Origin: Cycas panzhihuaensis
Taxonomy: Eukaryota > Cycadophyta
DNA: 64,000 nucleotides
Reading direction: 5' to 3'
NCBI GenBank assembly: GCA_023213395.1
Contig: CM041465.1
Location: 215,953,741-216,017,740 of the forward strand
The translations under genes were made by a program, and so were the position numbers. This document shows, piece after piece, positions 27,346-38,043 of the stretch (position 1 is the first letter of the stretch; the number at the start of each line of letters is the position of its first letter). Below the pieces are notes generated by a model. The model was not told the origin of the DNA and searched no databases. It was given only the letters and a program-made list of their open reading frames with translations.

Positions 27346-27350
27346 ATCAT

Positions 27351-27691
27351 TGTTAGAATTGATCAAAGTGCTTTGATACCATGTTAGAATTGAAAATGTA
27401 AACTATATAATAAAATATCTAATGGTAAGTGAATGATAAAATAATAAAGTACAAGAGAGATGAAATATATATACAATGAATATTATATGTGGAGAATTGG
27501 CTAAAACTTAATTAGAAAGAATGAAAAGTATATACTTATAATACATGCTTACCATTAGTGAGAGAAGTCCATTGGTCAACTTAGAGGTGGCACATATCTC
27601 TAGGTAGCCCACAACCTCTAATATAAAAATACAAATAAATAGAGAGAGCTTACATATGGTTAGTGTATGTAATTAGGTATTACACCCAACA
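27351..27691 (-). repeat. 3' LTR of element C
   Basis: Minus-strand reading TGTTGGGTGTAATACC... to ...CAATTCTAACA. The terminal 31 bp (27351-27381) contain a second PBS-like TGGTATCAAAGC followed by a repeated LTR end, so the LTR carries two nested 3' termini. Confidence 0.88.
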
Positions 27692-29031
27692 TTCCCTCCT
27701 ATAATAGTCAATTACATAAAATATTATCACATCAAATAATAAGCTTGAGTCTTCTAAAGTATGTTGGATCAAATGTTACTGTACATGAATAAAAAACTGT
27801 CGATATCCATATGAAGCAGAGTCCATTTACCTGAATGCATGGGTCCTCAGCTACTGCAACTATTAGTTTAGTAGAAACTCCTTTTATATACGTGGATCAA
27901 TCAATAGTTGGCAAGAGTAGCTATAAAAGGTCCCACCCCTTACTCATATGAGAATTCAAGTAGGAAAGTATATAAATGGTGCATGGCACATGGCAGGTAA
28001 GAGTAGCTTTTAAAAGTATGTCCTACCTCTTGCTAAATAGGACTATCTCTTCTTTGACATCTAATGGCTAAAAATAAAATAGACTCTATGGCCTTAAATT
28101 TTCCACATAGGCTAAGAGATGCCTTTTTGGGCTGTACAACTTGCCATCATGGGCAAAATAACTAATAATAGATGTTTTTACATGATTTGAAAATGATAGA
28201 TGTGACTCCATTATAGCATACATGACTCTTTCTTATACAATAAAGTATAAAATAAACTCAATGGGTTCTTCAAGAGCCAAAACAATAGTCCTTGGTATGT
28301 GTTATCCCATCCATTTAGGGTACACCACATCATAGAGCCTTGAAAATGTAATATATACCTAAAGAAGTTGAGAAAAAAATGAAGAAAAACATAAACTTGT
28401 GATTTTAAACTAAAATTTCTTCATGAAAATAGCTCTAAAATATATCAAGTAACTTGCCAAATTAAATGTCTCTTTATTACAAACCCAATGCAATAGACAT
28501 GACTAAAAATAGAGGTATGTAGCTCAAGATATCAGTAAAGATATGAAGAGGACTCTATGAAAAGCTAAAAATAGGCGTTAAGCCCCTTTAGCTATTGGCA
28601 GCTAATCACATGAGAGCTTAATATAACCTAGGGTTGATGAATTAGGGGCTAGACACAACCAAAATCATCATACAATATGATTTAACTCTTAAAAAAAAAA
28701 AAAAAAAAAAAAAAACTGTTTCCAATAAAATTTAGAATCTACCACAAATGTAACATATGCAAAACATTATAAATTATTAAAAAAATAGTATAGAATGCTA
28801 AATATTAGGGATTCAAATATATTTTTTGTGTTTGATAGGGCTGCCACTATGGATGGAGTGAAGGCCTACAAATCCACCATTCTTCCATCTCTGTATCGCC
28901 ATGGAGTAGGTCTACGTAGTGGTAATGAAGTGTGACTACCATTGTTTGTGATTGTAGGGTGTTTTGATTTTAGCTGTCGCTACCATTACTTTATCGATGC
29001 CATGGATTTATAGAGTTGTTGTCACGTTCCT

Positions 29032-29247
29032 CTATAATTTTTTGGCTGTCATAATATTTGGAAGGTCTTCCATAGATTTACAAGAGAGGCTATTATAATC
29101 CTTGGCCTTCAACCACAATAACTCCTCCCATAAAGAAGACAATAAAGGGTTCGTATTGTTCAAAAACTCAATGTTAGAAATTATGTCTATGACTGAGATG
29201 AATTGATCTAAGCCTTTAACTAAATCCTCATTGACCGTGACAGAATT
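29032..29247 (-). pseudogene. Unidentified open stretch inside element C
   Basis: The minus strand is open for about 71 residues before a TAG at 29032-29034. The reading is of the type VNEDLVKGLDQFISVIDIIS then LLSSLWEELLWLKAKDYNSL, with an even, protein-like composition rich in Leu, Asp and Glu. No start codon is evident and I do not recognise the family. It could be a captured host-gene fragment or a relic of the element's own gag. Similar length could arise by chance in this AT-rich DNA. Confidence 0.3.
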
Positions 29248-30637
29248 GAGCCTCTAGGGACATGCAGAACTGTTGTCTGCACTTTGTTTACCTTCTTTAG
29301 AGCTAAAAAATCTAAGGCTTTTGGATAGTATTTTTTTGACTCATTCAGGGAGTTAACCTTAGCTAGAAGGCCCTTTTACCTTTCTGTAACGAAGGCTAGG
29401 GAGTGTTAAGTACTTGGATTTGGCATATGAGACTAGGATTCTTGGGAGTATAATAAAGAAGCCCTAGCCATTCATTTGAATGCACTTCTACATTTGCAAG
29501 AGAATTGCAACCTATGATTCATCCACTGTGGTCAATGTGGCCTACCTTTGTCCTGTGGTTAAAGATGAGAACCATTGCATAATCTATAGTGACTCATGAC
29601 TTGTCCATTTTTGTACAACTGATGGCCATTACCCATATGTCCTTTGAATAAGAGAGGGGGCTTTATTCATTATCCATTCCATAAATGCCAAATTATGGAC
29701 CTTATACTTTCTCTATTCTTAGTAAGGCCATTTTTGTGGAGTCACAAATGGAAATCAAGAGCGTTAACATTATTAAAGGTATCACTTAGTTGCAAGAGTA
29801 TTCTTATGGTACTGTTACTAGGATCCATTATCTTACAGGGACATAATACATAAATATAGTGAGCATATGAAGCTGCTTTTGAACATGACATTTCTTATCT
29901 ACCTTAGAAAAGAAACTTATCTGGGGTCATGACCCTGCAAAATTGAGTACTCTAAGGGCAACCTCCACTAAGGTGGACTACAACAATCTTATTACATGCA
30001 TCCATGGCTCTATGTCCTCCCACCTTTCCTATTATTTTGATACATAAAAACATGGGCCAAATTTTGAAGGCTATAAATACAGAAATTTTAATTTTTTTTA
30101 ATACAAGGAGAGTACATATCAGTAGAAAAATACATGACCTTTATTCACCTACAAGTCTACAAAACCTTTCGAAATGGAGTCACTTTTGGCTTCTAGATAA
30201 TAAGAAGGACTCTCTTAACTACTTTTAATGATTCCTCTTGCATTCTTGTCCACTAACATGTAAAGGAAATGGTATATAGTAATTGAAATCTACACAAGAA
30301 ATTACTGTAGACTTTCACCTGCATGCACTATTATTATAGTACCACATGCATAGAAGATGTCTATTTGAGCAGCTTTAATATGCTTTAAACAACTATAAGA
30401 AACTTCAAAATGGGCTTGAAAGTAGTCTCACAACAACATCAAAATAGCCTGTTAAGATTTGATAATAGTCCCATAAGAAAATGTGTATAAGATGTAACTT
30501 GAAATGATCTTCAACTGGATAAGTCATAAGGTAGGCACATAAAAAAATTTGCAAGGCTTAAAAGATCAAAATAAGGATAACATATACTAGGGTTTACAAT
30601 GATGTCCTTAAGGATTGAAGCTTGGCCTCTGATACCA

Positions 30638-30980
30638 TATTAGAATTGATCAAAGTACTCTGATACTACGCTAGAATTGAAAATGTAAACTATATAATAA
30701 AACATCTAATGGTGAGTAAATGATAAAATAATAAAGTATAAGAGAGATGTAGTATTTACACAATAAATATATATGTGGAGAATTAGTCAAAACTTAATTA
30801 GAGATAACAAAAAGTACATACTTATAATACATGCTCACCATTAGTAAGAGAACCCCATTAGTCAACTTAGACGTGGCACATATCTCTAGGTAGTCCACAA
30901 CCTATAATATAAAAATACAAATAAAGAATGAAGAGAGCTTACATAGGGTCATTGTATGTAATTGGGTATTACACCCAACA
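30638..30980 (-). repeat. 5' LTR of element C, with adjacent PBS
   Basis: It has the same structure as the 3' LTR, including the 31-bp terminal extension (30638-30668). The real PBS lies at 30624-30637 on the minus strand (TGGTATCAGAGGCC). The LTR ends ACACCCAACA at 30980. Confidence 0.88.
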
Positions 30981-30985
30981 ATAAT

Positions 30986-31310
30986 CTTGAGGGTATCCTA
31001 AGCTTCCTTAGATGTATGAACTTCACTTACTCTAGGGAAAATGTAATCCTTTAGAGCATAAAATATGAGAGTTAATGTCTCATTATCTCTTTTGGTATAC
31101 TCCTTATAAACTCTCTTTTTATCCTCAATGGTAGTATTATTGATTTCTTCATATCCTTCATTGACAAGTTTTCACATGTCTTTTGTAATGAAGATAGACC
31201 TTATTTGCCTACTCTAGTTAAGAAAATTAGAATTATTAAACTTAGGTATAATTATATTTTGAAGATTTGTTGCCAATATGAAAAATAAATTACCTTAAAA
31301 TATAACCCAT
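30986..31310 (-). pseudogene. Copia-B gag N-terminal half, broken
   Basis: The minus strand reads LATNLQNIIIPKFNNSNFLN, then RQIRSIFITKDM, KLVNEGYEE, DKKRVYKEYTKRDNETLTLI and then FYALKDYIFPRVSEVHTSKEA. This is the N-terminal part of a copia gag (NYxxWxxxMRxxLxxxxLWxxVxxG..., ALxxIxxxVxxxIFxxIxxxxTAKEAW). Tandem stops replace Trp/Gln codons. It is separated from its 5' leader by the solo LTR at 31311 and from the rest of gag by element C. Confidence 0.85.
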
Positions 31311-33098
31311 TGAAACGCTCTCCGCGAGGCAATGATCCAACGCCTAGCGGGAAGGGCATAAAACAATACGCTAAGCAGGCTAAATAGCGAGGATCATACC
31401 GCAGACGTCTTGGCGCCTTGAGTGCACGGATCTGCAAGGTGCCTGGTTGCTTCCAGGTAGCCGTGCAAGACGAGGCCTTCCTACCCTTCGGATGGCGGTG
31501 GAAGGAAAAGAATCCTCAAGGCCGCTACTTCTCAAGGCAATGAGAAGGCGACGAGGGGCAACCAACCAAAAGTGTAAAGAATACGGGTAGAATGCGGCTA
31601 GGGATACAACACAAACAAGTCTTCTATTCCTATGTTATGCAATGTAAAGAAATAGTACGAGCAAGCGAATACACAATAAAGGTTGTTTTCTTCTTTCCTT
31701 TATGTTCCTTTATCTATAACAAAGAAATGCAAAGAAACATAAAAGCATAAAGAAAATATGAAAGGTATGCGAAGAATACCTGGATCCGGCTTGAATGGAA
31801 GCGGATTTCTCCTTGGTTGCGCTCCTTTCCTCCTCCCGCATGCAACGTCGATCGCAGACAACGAAGGGGTGCACTTACCTCCCAAAAGCATGCAAGGACT
31901 AAATGAAATGAAGGAAACGAAAGCAAAGCTCAACCGAAAGGGAGAAGAAATACCATATGGGGCCGACCAAGAACGGGTCGATCTCGCGCAATGATTCCTC
32001 CAACGCAATCCCGCCAATAATCCCAAAAACGCCTCCTCTTGGGAGAGAGGCTACGAAGCACAACAAGATATATGTATATATGGCAATAAAATCAACTAAG
32101 CTAGCAAAACGTAGTTAAGCACTAAAGCATAACAAAATGAAACTAATCGACGCAGAAACATGCAAGCTATCATACACCACAAAAAGCACCAAATGGGATC
32201 GAGTGTAGCCTCGGGATGGCTAACTCACCCACGAGAGGTCTCCACGGGGTTCGGGAAAGCAATACTAGCAAGCAATAGGGTGAGATAGGTTGTGACAAGC
32301 TACCTACGCCAAGAAGAGAGTTCAAACCGACTCCCTTAGGTTTCCTAACCTCGTTTCCCAAGAGAGTGCGGGTAGTAAAGGGAGAGAGGACAAGGGACGG
32401 AACCCTTGGGGAGAAGGACGACAATGGGGACTAACCCCGCTTTATCTCCCTCAAATCCTCGTGCAAGACCCTTTATACCTGGCTAACTTAAGAAAGCGGT
32501 GAAAGAGCAAGCTAAGGGGTAAGGATGAGTCTCAAAGAAATGTGAAGAAATGGGCCCAATCTATAGCAAGCCACAACTACCAAAGCTACTTGCATCAAAT
32601 GGCAAATGAAATTCGAGGAAAGCGCACACAAAAGAAGGAGAAAAGCTTGTAAGTAAAATAAAAAAAAAAAGGGAAAAAGCACCAATGAAAGACAAGAACT
32701 ACCTTAAGTGGGAGAGAGCATGCATGTACCTTGGCTACTTGGAGCAAGCAGACAAGCAAAGGTCTAATCGGGTTTTTAGTGTCCTTTGCGAGAATGGAAG
32801 GAGGAAGCTCAGGTGCAAGATGGGAGCTAGAAGTTGTCCTTTGGAGTAGTCTTTTTTGTGAAGAAGTGCCTTGGAACTTTGAGTATTTGTGAGAGAAGGT
32901 GAAGCTTGTGGTGGAGAAACGTAGGGGGCAGCAATGGCCCTGCAACTCCAGCTGGTAATGGCCCACTTCACCTTTGTCCCACTGCTGTAGAAGAAGTTCT
33001 CTTGTTCACTGTTTCTTTGCTTTGTCTCTTTGTGAAGAAGTTGCTCTAGAAAAACTTGAAAAATGAAGTGAAGAATAATGAAGCAAATGAGTAAGAAA

Positions 33099-33206
33099 AA
33101 GGCTTTTATGCCTTGGGCATACCAAGTGAACGTTGGGGGCCTTGGGGCGCCTCCAATCGTACGGAGCCACGTGGCGCTCACGAAAAACGCGGCCATCGTC
33201 ACGTGG
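33099..33206 (-). promoter_or_regulatory. Putative U3 promoter of solo LTR L1: G-boxes and TATA
   Basis: On the minus strand a TATA-like GCATAAAAGCC lies at about 33101-33113. Upstream of it (higher coordinates) are G-box cores CACGTGGC at 33168-33175 and CACGTGG at 33200-33206, with another at 33490-33496. G-boxes are bound by plant bZIP/bHLH factors. Spacing of about 60-100 bp to the TATA box is promoter-like. Function is inferred only. Confidence 0.45.
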
Positions 33207-33226
33207 TTTCTTTTAAATTTTGAGCA

Positions 33227-33273
33227 GTCGTCTGCGGCAAACTTGGCGATCGCTAAGTTTACCGCCAGACGAC
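33227..33273. repeat. Near-perfect 46-bp palindrome in solo LTR L1
   Basis: GTCGTCTGCGGCAAACTTGG on the left is mirrored by the complement of CGCTAAGTTTACCGCCAGAC on the right, meeting at CGATCG. About four mismatches or a one-base slip occur in the 22-23-bp arms. A second smaller inverted repeat (GCAAACTT/AAGTTTG) follows at 33281-33306. Confidence 0.8.
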
Positions 33274-33797
33274 CGGTACCGCAAACTTTGTGGTACTTAA
33301 GTTTGTCAGCAGACAAACAAATTTAAAAAGAGAAAAATAAGCAAAAATCGGGTTTTGAGGCAAAAATAGAGGCTAATCATGAATGGGAACAATCGAGGGA
33401 ATGCCCAAGTGTGGGCAAGTACTCAAAATGGTGCAAAGAGCCCTAACTAAGGGTTAAACCAGCTTAGGAAGGGTTTGCAACATAAGTGGCACGTGGTAAC
33501 ACGAATAAACAAGCCGGCAAAAGCATTAGAAGACCATGGAGACATCGTGAGTGGTCAGACGCCATACGGTGTCGATCCGCTTATGGATGCCCCATGTGAG
33601 TCGTCATAGGCTAAGAGGTGCCGTTAGGCACATGCATTATGAACAGGCAAACGAGCAATGCGTGCAGGCAAGCACATGTCAATCAAACTATTCTAAATTC
33701 CCTTAGCAAACATAAGTAAGAAAAGTAAGAACATATACCTGCACAAACCTGTGTCGATGCGTCCCGAGTCCATTCCCACTAGCTGGGAAACACCCAT

Positions 33798-34563
33798 AAA
33801 AAATATAAATGTATTTGTATTCTTTCTACCTAAGGGGTTACTATTCTAGAATTCTATGTTTTAAGGTCTTTAAGGAAAGCTCTTGTTTGCTATCTTGTCT
33901 AGTGATGCCTACTCACAAGTGGTAAACCAAGGACCCTATATATTGGTATATGAAAGCAAGGCTCTATATGCCTCAGTATGTAGGCTATTAAGAAGGTTTA
34001 AGACCCCTCTGATTTATGAATCCACTTGTGCCAGACTTATGCCTAGCGACAAATCTAACGGTGAAAACTTAAACAACTAAGGCACTCATATGCTTCGATT
34101 TTAGCTTGATCTCCAATCACTAAAGTGAAGTTTGCCACCTTAGCCTTCCATCTAATACACCTTATAGCCAATGGTTTTCTTAGTAAATCAGAGAAAGACT
34201 AAGGGCATGTGCAGGATGGTAACTTTAGGGATCCTAAATGTTCCCCTTACAAGGCTAGTATAAATATTATAAATTAGAGAATTATTTTAGTTAATATTTC
34301 AAATTAAGATAATTTTAAGTGGTCTTCTTTACAAAAATTGTTCCTTTTAGTGAGTGAAAGCTAAAAATTGAAAGTAAATGAAAGGAAATAAAATGAAAAT
34401 GAAGGTTTAAAAAGCTCCTTTTGGAGGACTTGATCTAAGAAGAATTGATTAAGCTTTTAAAGATTACTGCTACAAAAAAAATCAATCATAAGCACTTATA
34501 AGTCCAAATAATTGGTTAGGATAGCTAATAAACAATCAACACAATACTATAGAATCAATAAAT
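33798..34563 (-). other. Copia-B leader, part 1 (non-coding)
   Basis: This is the sequence between the solo LTR and the LINE, expected to be the 5' untranslated leader of Copia-B on the minus strand. I see no gene here. The plus-strand frame 33883-34080 is unsupported. Confidence 0.5.
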
Positions 34564-34572
34564 AGGCCAATC

Positions 34573-35500
34573 CATTTGGTTAGCTGGAATAAAGTCTGTT
34601 TGCCAAAATGGGCACGGGGCCTAAATCTAAGAAGACTTCCTCTCTTCAATGCAGCCTTAGGGGCAAAGTTGGGCTGGCGTCTACTCAAAGGTGGAGAGAG
34701 GCTTTGGGAGAAGATCCTAATAAGGAAACATGTGCAAGGAGTCTCTCTTCTAGGTAATGATATCTCTCAGGTTGGTTCAACTATCTGGAGGAGTATTCTT
34801 AAAGCTTAGAAAGCTATTAGGGATGGTCTGAAATGGAGACTAGGAGATGGGAACTCCATAAGATTCTGGGAGGATGCATGGTGTTACGATAAAGCGCTCA
34901 AGGATTACCCAGACCTGGAACATATTATGGGTCCTTGTGTCAGGCTTTTCGGTAGATATGTTAAGGATTATTGGGCCGATGAAAAAATAGGATCCGAAGA
35001 ACTGGGGAAATCCAAGGAGAAAGACTGCAAGAAGGCCTTAACAAGATCAAAAGGATTCTAGGAAAATGCTACATCCCTGCATTCCCTCATCGACTCTTGG
35101 CCAGTGGCCCCTGAGCCCATCCAGAGACTACACTGTTAAACATGGATACCTATACTTATGTCAAACAAGAGGGGTTCAGAGTAACCCTATCCTCAAAGGT
35201 GTCTGGAAGCTCCCTATCATTCCCAAGATTGTCGTATTCTGGTGGACCTGCTTAAAGAATAAAATTCTCATAGTTGACAATATAAAAAGAAGAGGCTTCA
35301 TGCTGGCAAATAGATGTACTCTATGTTACTCGGAAGAGGAATCCATGGACCACATCTTCCTTGAGTGCTCTTACACAAGGGAGGTGTGGAGGATGCTGCT
35401 AGGAAAACTAGAGGTAAGATGGACATTTTTGGAAAAGACTTCTGACCTCTGGCTAGCCTGGACTAGCCCATTTAAGAGTAGAACTTTGAGCCGTATCTAG
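34573..35500 (+). pseudogene. LINE ORF2 C-terminal region with zf-RVT module, broken
   Basis: It opens VSWNKVCLPKWARGLNLRRL, the conserved block just after LINE RT, then LGAKLGWRLL, DGLKWRLGDGNSIRFWEDAW. A frameshift is needed near 35060. The zinc module follows: PKIVVFWWTCLKNKI, then CTLCYSEEESMDHIFLEC with all Cys/His residues intact, and VWRMLLGKL. There is a stop at about 34807 and another after about 35498. RT core and endonuclease are absent. Confidence 0.9.
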
Positions 35501-35572
35501 AAGAGTGCACTCCTGATACTAGCCTGGAACATATGGAAAGAGAGGAACCGTAGAATTTTTCAGGCGAATAAG

Positions 35573-36124
35573 TTGGATCAGATTGCTATTTTCAACATAA
35601 TTTGTACAGACATAAGAGAGAATGTCAGAAATGTTAATGAAAAGCACATGTCCCTAATAGAGAATAGGATTCTGAGCAAATGGGGCATAGATCCAGCCTT
35701 CGAGGTTGTAAAGTCCAAATGTAGTAGGTGGCTACCCCCAGAGGAGCCCTGGATCAAAATAAATTTTGATGGGGCAGCAAAAGGGAATCCCGGGGATGCA
35801 GGGAGAGGAGGTATTTGTAGGGATCACATTGGGTCCCCTATTTGGGCTTTCCCAGAATTCTATGATTGTCAAACAAATCATTATGCTGAGATGCATGCTA
35901 TGCTTAGAGCTCTTGATCTTGCTGTGGAAGGAAATATTCAGAGACTGGTAATTGAGGGGGACTCTGAGGTTGTGGTAAAAACACTGAAAGACGAGGCTCT
36001 CTCGGATTTGAGATTCCAACCCTTATTTAACGATGCCAGAGAAATCATTAAGGGACTGGCTGACGTCCATATAAGGCATACTATGAGAGAAGGTAATAAA
36101 CCGGCTAACCTTTTGGCAAACTGA
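35573..36124 (+). pseudogene. LINE RNase H domain
   Basis: Open for 183 codons. It has a plant-type RNase H (RVT_3): KINFDGAAKGNPGDAGRGG with the first Asp, NHYAEMHAMLRALDLA with Glu, LVIEGDSEVVVKTL with the second Asp, and finally HTMREGNKPANLLAN. The last catalytic Asp, normally within KxADxLA, is Asn here, so activity would be impaired even without the upstream breaks. It ends in TGA at 36122-36124, near the expected length. Confidence 0.9.
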
Positions 36125-36383
36125 GGAGTGAGACACAGGACTGGGCAAGTATGGAAGACTGATTTCCCTAGGGACCTAATGGTTTTGATTGAGAAGGACA
36201 TGATCTGTAGCAGCTAGTCGAGGGGCTTGTCCCGGCATCTAGCTCTCTAGCCTAGACCGTGGGGCTATCACGGTCATATAAAATCTGGATGCACTATTTC
36301 TCCTGATGTAATAAGTTGTGGGATCCTCTTTCAAACCCACTAAAAATTCATTTTATCTAATAAAAAAAAAAAAGAGAGGCCAA

Positions 36384-37751
36384 CTTTAGCTTAAACAATA
36401 AAAAATACTTAAAAAATGATCAAATAAATAAGCCAACTTTAGTAGCCTATAACACCTACAAAATATATCCAAATTAAGCTCAAATTAACTCTAAATTATA
36501 TCCCTTTAAGTCATCTTTCCAATAGTCTAAATGGTATAGAAAATAAAGTCTCAATTAAAAAGTTATTACAAAAATAGTGAGAAGACCTCGTTATGGTTAA
36601 AAACCTGAATAAGGTTAGCTTTAAGCCCTCTTGGTGATATAGCTCCTAGTCATCTATTCACTACATATGACCTCCTGTTGCAATGAATAAGGGGCTGTAA
36701 ACTTGAAACAATATCCAATATGAAGTATAATTTTTGCAAATATAAATTTTACAAAAAAAAATCAATTTATTTGGGGTCTGCTCATTTTTATAAAAAGTAT
36801 GGTCATATGAGACCAAAAAGTGATTGCCTGCTAGGTTGAGTAGGGGTTGGCAGACTTCAATATAAATTTCCATTTAATTAAATTTATTAAAAAACTTTGA
36901 GAAAAAAAATGCATAAGGTTGAAAATCTTCAATCTAAATACTCATTAATTGATCATGAGAGTAACTATAAGGTCAAAATTTTGATTAAAGATTGATTAAG
37001 ATTATGTACTTGAGAGAGCATCTAGATCTCTATGATGAGGGTGTAAGGGTGAGACAAGAGAGTAGAAGCTAGAAAGGCTACCTCCTTTAATCATTGACTT
37101 CAACATCACCTACACAAACCTCATCCCATTTACTGAATTATAGGTGATAATAGAAGACAAAGATGGCCCTAGAGCATCAACCTATAACACTTACTAAATT
37201 GGAGATAATAAGAGAGGACAAAGATGGCCCTAAAGAGATGACCTGTAATGAGATGAGATAGTCAAGTGTCATATGACATCTATATCCTATTCTTTAACGA
37301 TGATTATTCCTCTGCCACTATTTTAGAATTTTGTGCAAATGTAGCTAAGTTCCACAAAGCAGGCAGGAAGGATATCCTCAGTATGAGAATGTAGATATAT
37401 AACCTTTAGTGGCTCTACGATGGTAGATATGTGACAGGGTCTTCAATAGAGATCATGAGCATGAGACAGAGATATAGTTTTCAACGATCAAAATAAATAG
37501 GGAAGAAAATGGGTTTATCAACTAAGGCATATATACGGAGTATGGCATTGTTTTTTTTTTTTTTACAATGGAATTGAACCAGGCCTTGTTTGTCATGATT
37601 ATCTATGGTAGAATGAGTGAAAACAAACAAATATATATACTAAATAATACCAAACAAATATATACAATATAAATCAAATATTTACAATGCTCTATAACAT
37701 GCTTTGTGACAAATAAATATACAAATATTTATTTGTAATGAGCCTTGTAAT
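36384..37751 (-). other. Copia-B leader, part 2 (non-coding)
   Basis: Non-coding DNA between the LINE and the PBS. It contains a short tandem duplication with a 58-bp offset (GATAATA...GACAAAGATGGCCCTA at 37146 and 37204) and a poly(T) run near 37549-37564. No gene is supported. The last part, from 37600, matches 3652-3803 in the other locus. Confidence 0.55.
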
Positions 37752-38043
37752 GCTCTGATACCAAATGAAGGTAACAATGGGAGTCAGAGGGATAAAATCA
37801 TATAGCAAAAGATAATATTAAAAAAAAATCTAGCATAATGGCGGTGTTGAAGAATGCTTGGAGTCTTATGACCCTTGTATAAATAGACAAGAGTTATGTG
37901 GGAACCCAACGTCTACCGTTATTTATTGTTTAAAAATACTATTTAAAAAAATTAATTCACATGGATTAATTCAGCTCCCTAAAGTTTAATGTCAATGTAC
38001 ATGCCATATGTGCCATCAAATAATTAATGAATATTATCCAACA
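37752..38043 (-). repeat. PBS and 5' LTR of Copia-B
   Basis: The PBS, minus strand TGGTATCAGAGC at 37752-37763, is separated by two bases from the LTR at 37766-38043 (278 bp). It is the same as 3804-4095 in copy 1. On the minus strand the LTR starts TGTTGGATAATATTC. Confidence 0.9.

Larger units (their letters stand above)
27351..30980 (-). mobile_element. Element C: 3.6-kb non-autonomous LTR retrotransposon inside Copia-B gag
   Basis: LTRs are at 27351-27691 and 30638-30980 (TG...CA). On the minus strand a PBS (TGGTATCAGAGGCC) ends at 30637 and a polypurine tract (AGGAGGGA) sits at about 27692-27700. The target duplication is ATCAT (27346-27350) and ATAAT (30981-30985). Removing element C restores a plausible gag reading across the site (DTLKIIYDV). 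The interior has no gag or pol motif; one 72-codon open stretch is described separately. The LTRs differ at roughly one position in ten by eye. Confidence 0.9.
31311..33792 (-). mobile_element. Solo LTR L1 (2482 bp), long-LTR family
   Basis: Read on the minus strand it starts TGTTTCCCAGCTAGTGGGAA and ends GAGAGCGTTTCA (TG...CA). It is flanked by the perfect 5-bp duplication CCCAT (31306-31310, 33793-33797). There is no internal repeat of the ends, no PBS or polypurine tract and no pol motif, so a solo LTR left by LTR-LTR recombination is the simplest reading; a non-autonomous element is possible. It is visibly more GC- and CpG-rich than its surroundings. A related copy in the opposite orientation is at 58514-61056. 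The 193-codon minus frame at 32735-33316 has no recognisable domain. Confidence 0.85.
34571..36376 (+). mobile_element. 5'-truncated LINE with poly(A) tail
   Basis: It contains only the C-terminal third of a plant LINE ORF2 (post-RT region, zinc-binding module, RNase H), then a 3' UTR and an A12 tail at 36362-36373. A 7-bp candidate target duplication, AGGCCAA, is at 34564-34570 and 36377-36383. The 5' truncation and oligo(A) tail are the usual outcome of target-primed reverse transcription. It lies inside the Copia-B leader. Confidence 0.87.
23246..38043 (-). mobile_element. Copia-B copy 2: copia element with three nested insertions
   Basis: A minus-strand copia element bounded by a 3' LTR (23246-23524) and 5' LTR (37766-38043), inserted in gypsy-K RT. 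The internal order from high to low coordinates is PBS, leader, gag, protease, integrase, RT, RNase H, polypurine tract. It is split by a LINE in the leader, a 2.5-kb solo LTR just before gag, and LTR element C within gag. Removing these leaves about 6.9 kb, somewhat long for copia because of a roughly 2-kb leader. All coding parts carry stops. Confidence 0.9.

Noticed and set aside
28692-28716. Poly(A) run inside element C as a LINE or retrogene tail
   Set aside because: No coding sequence with the correct orientation precedes it and no target duplication was found; treated as a homopolymer.
32735-33316. 193-codon minus-strand frame in solo LTR L1
   Set aside because: It lies entirely inside an LTR, overlaps the palindrome and promoter-like motifs, has no recognisable domain, and is not preserved in L2.
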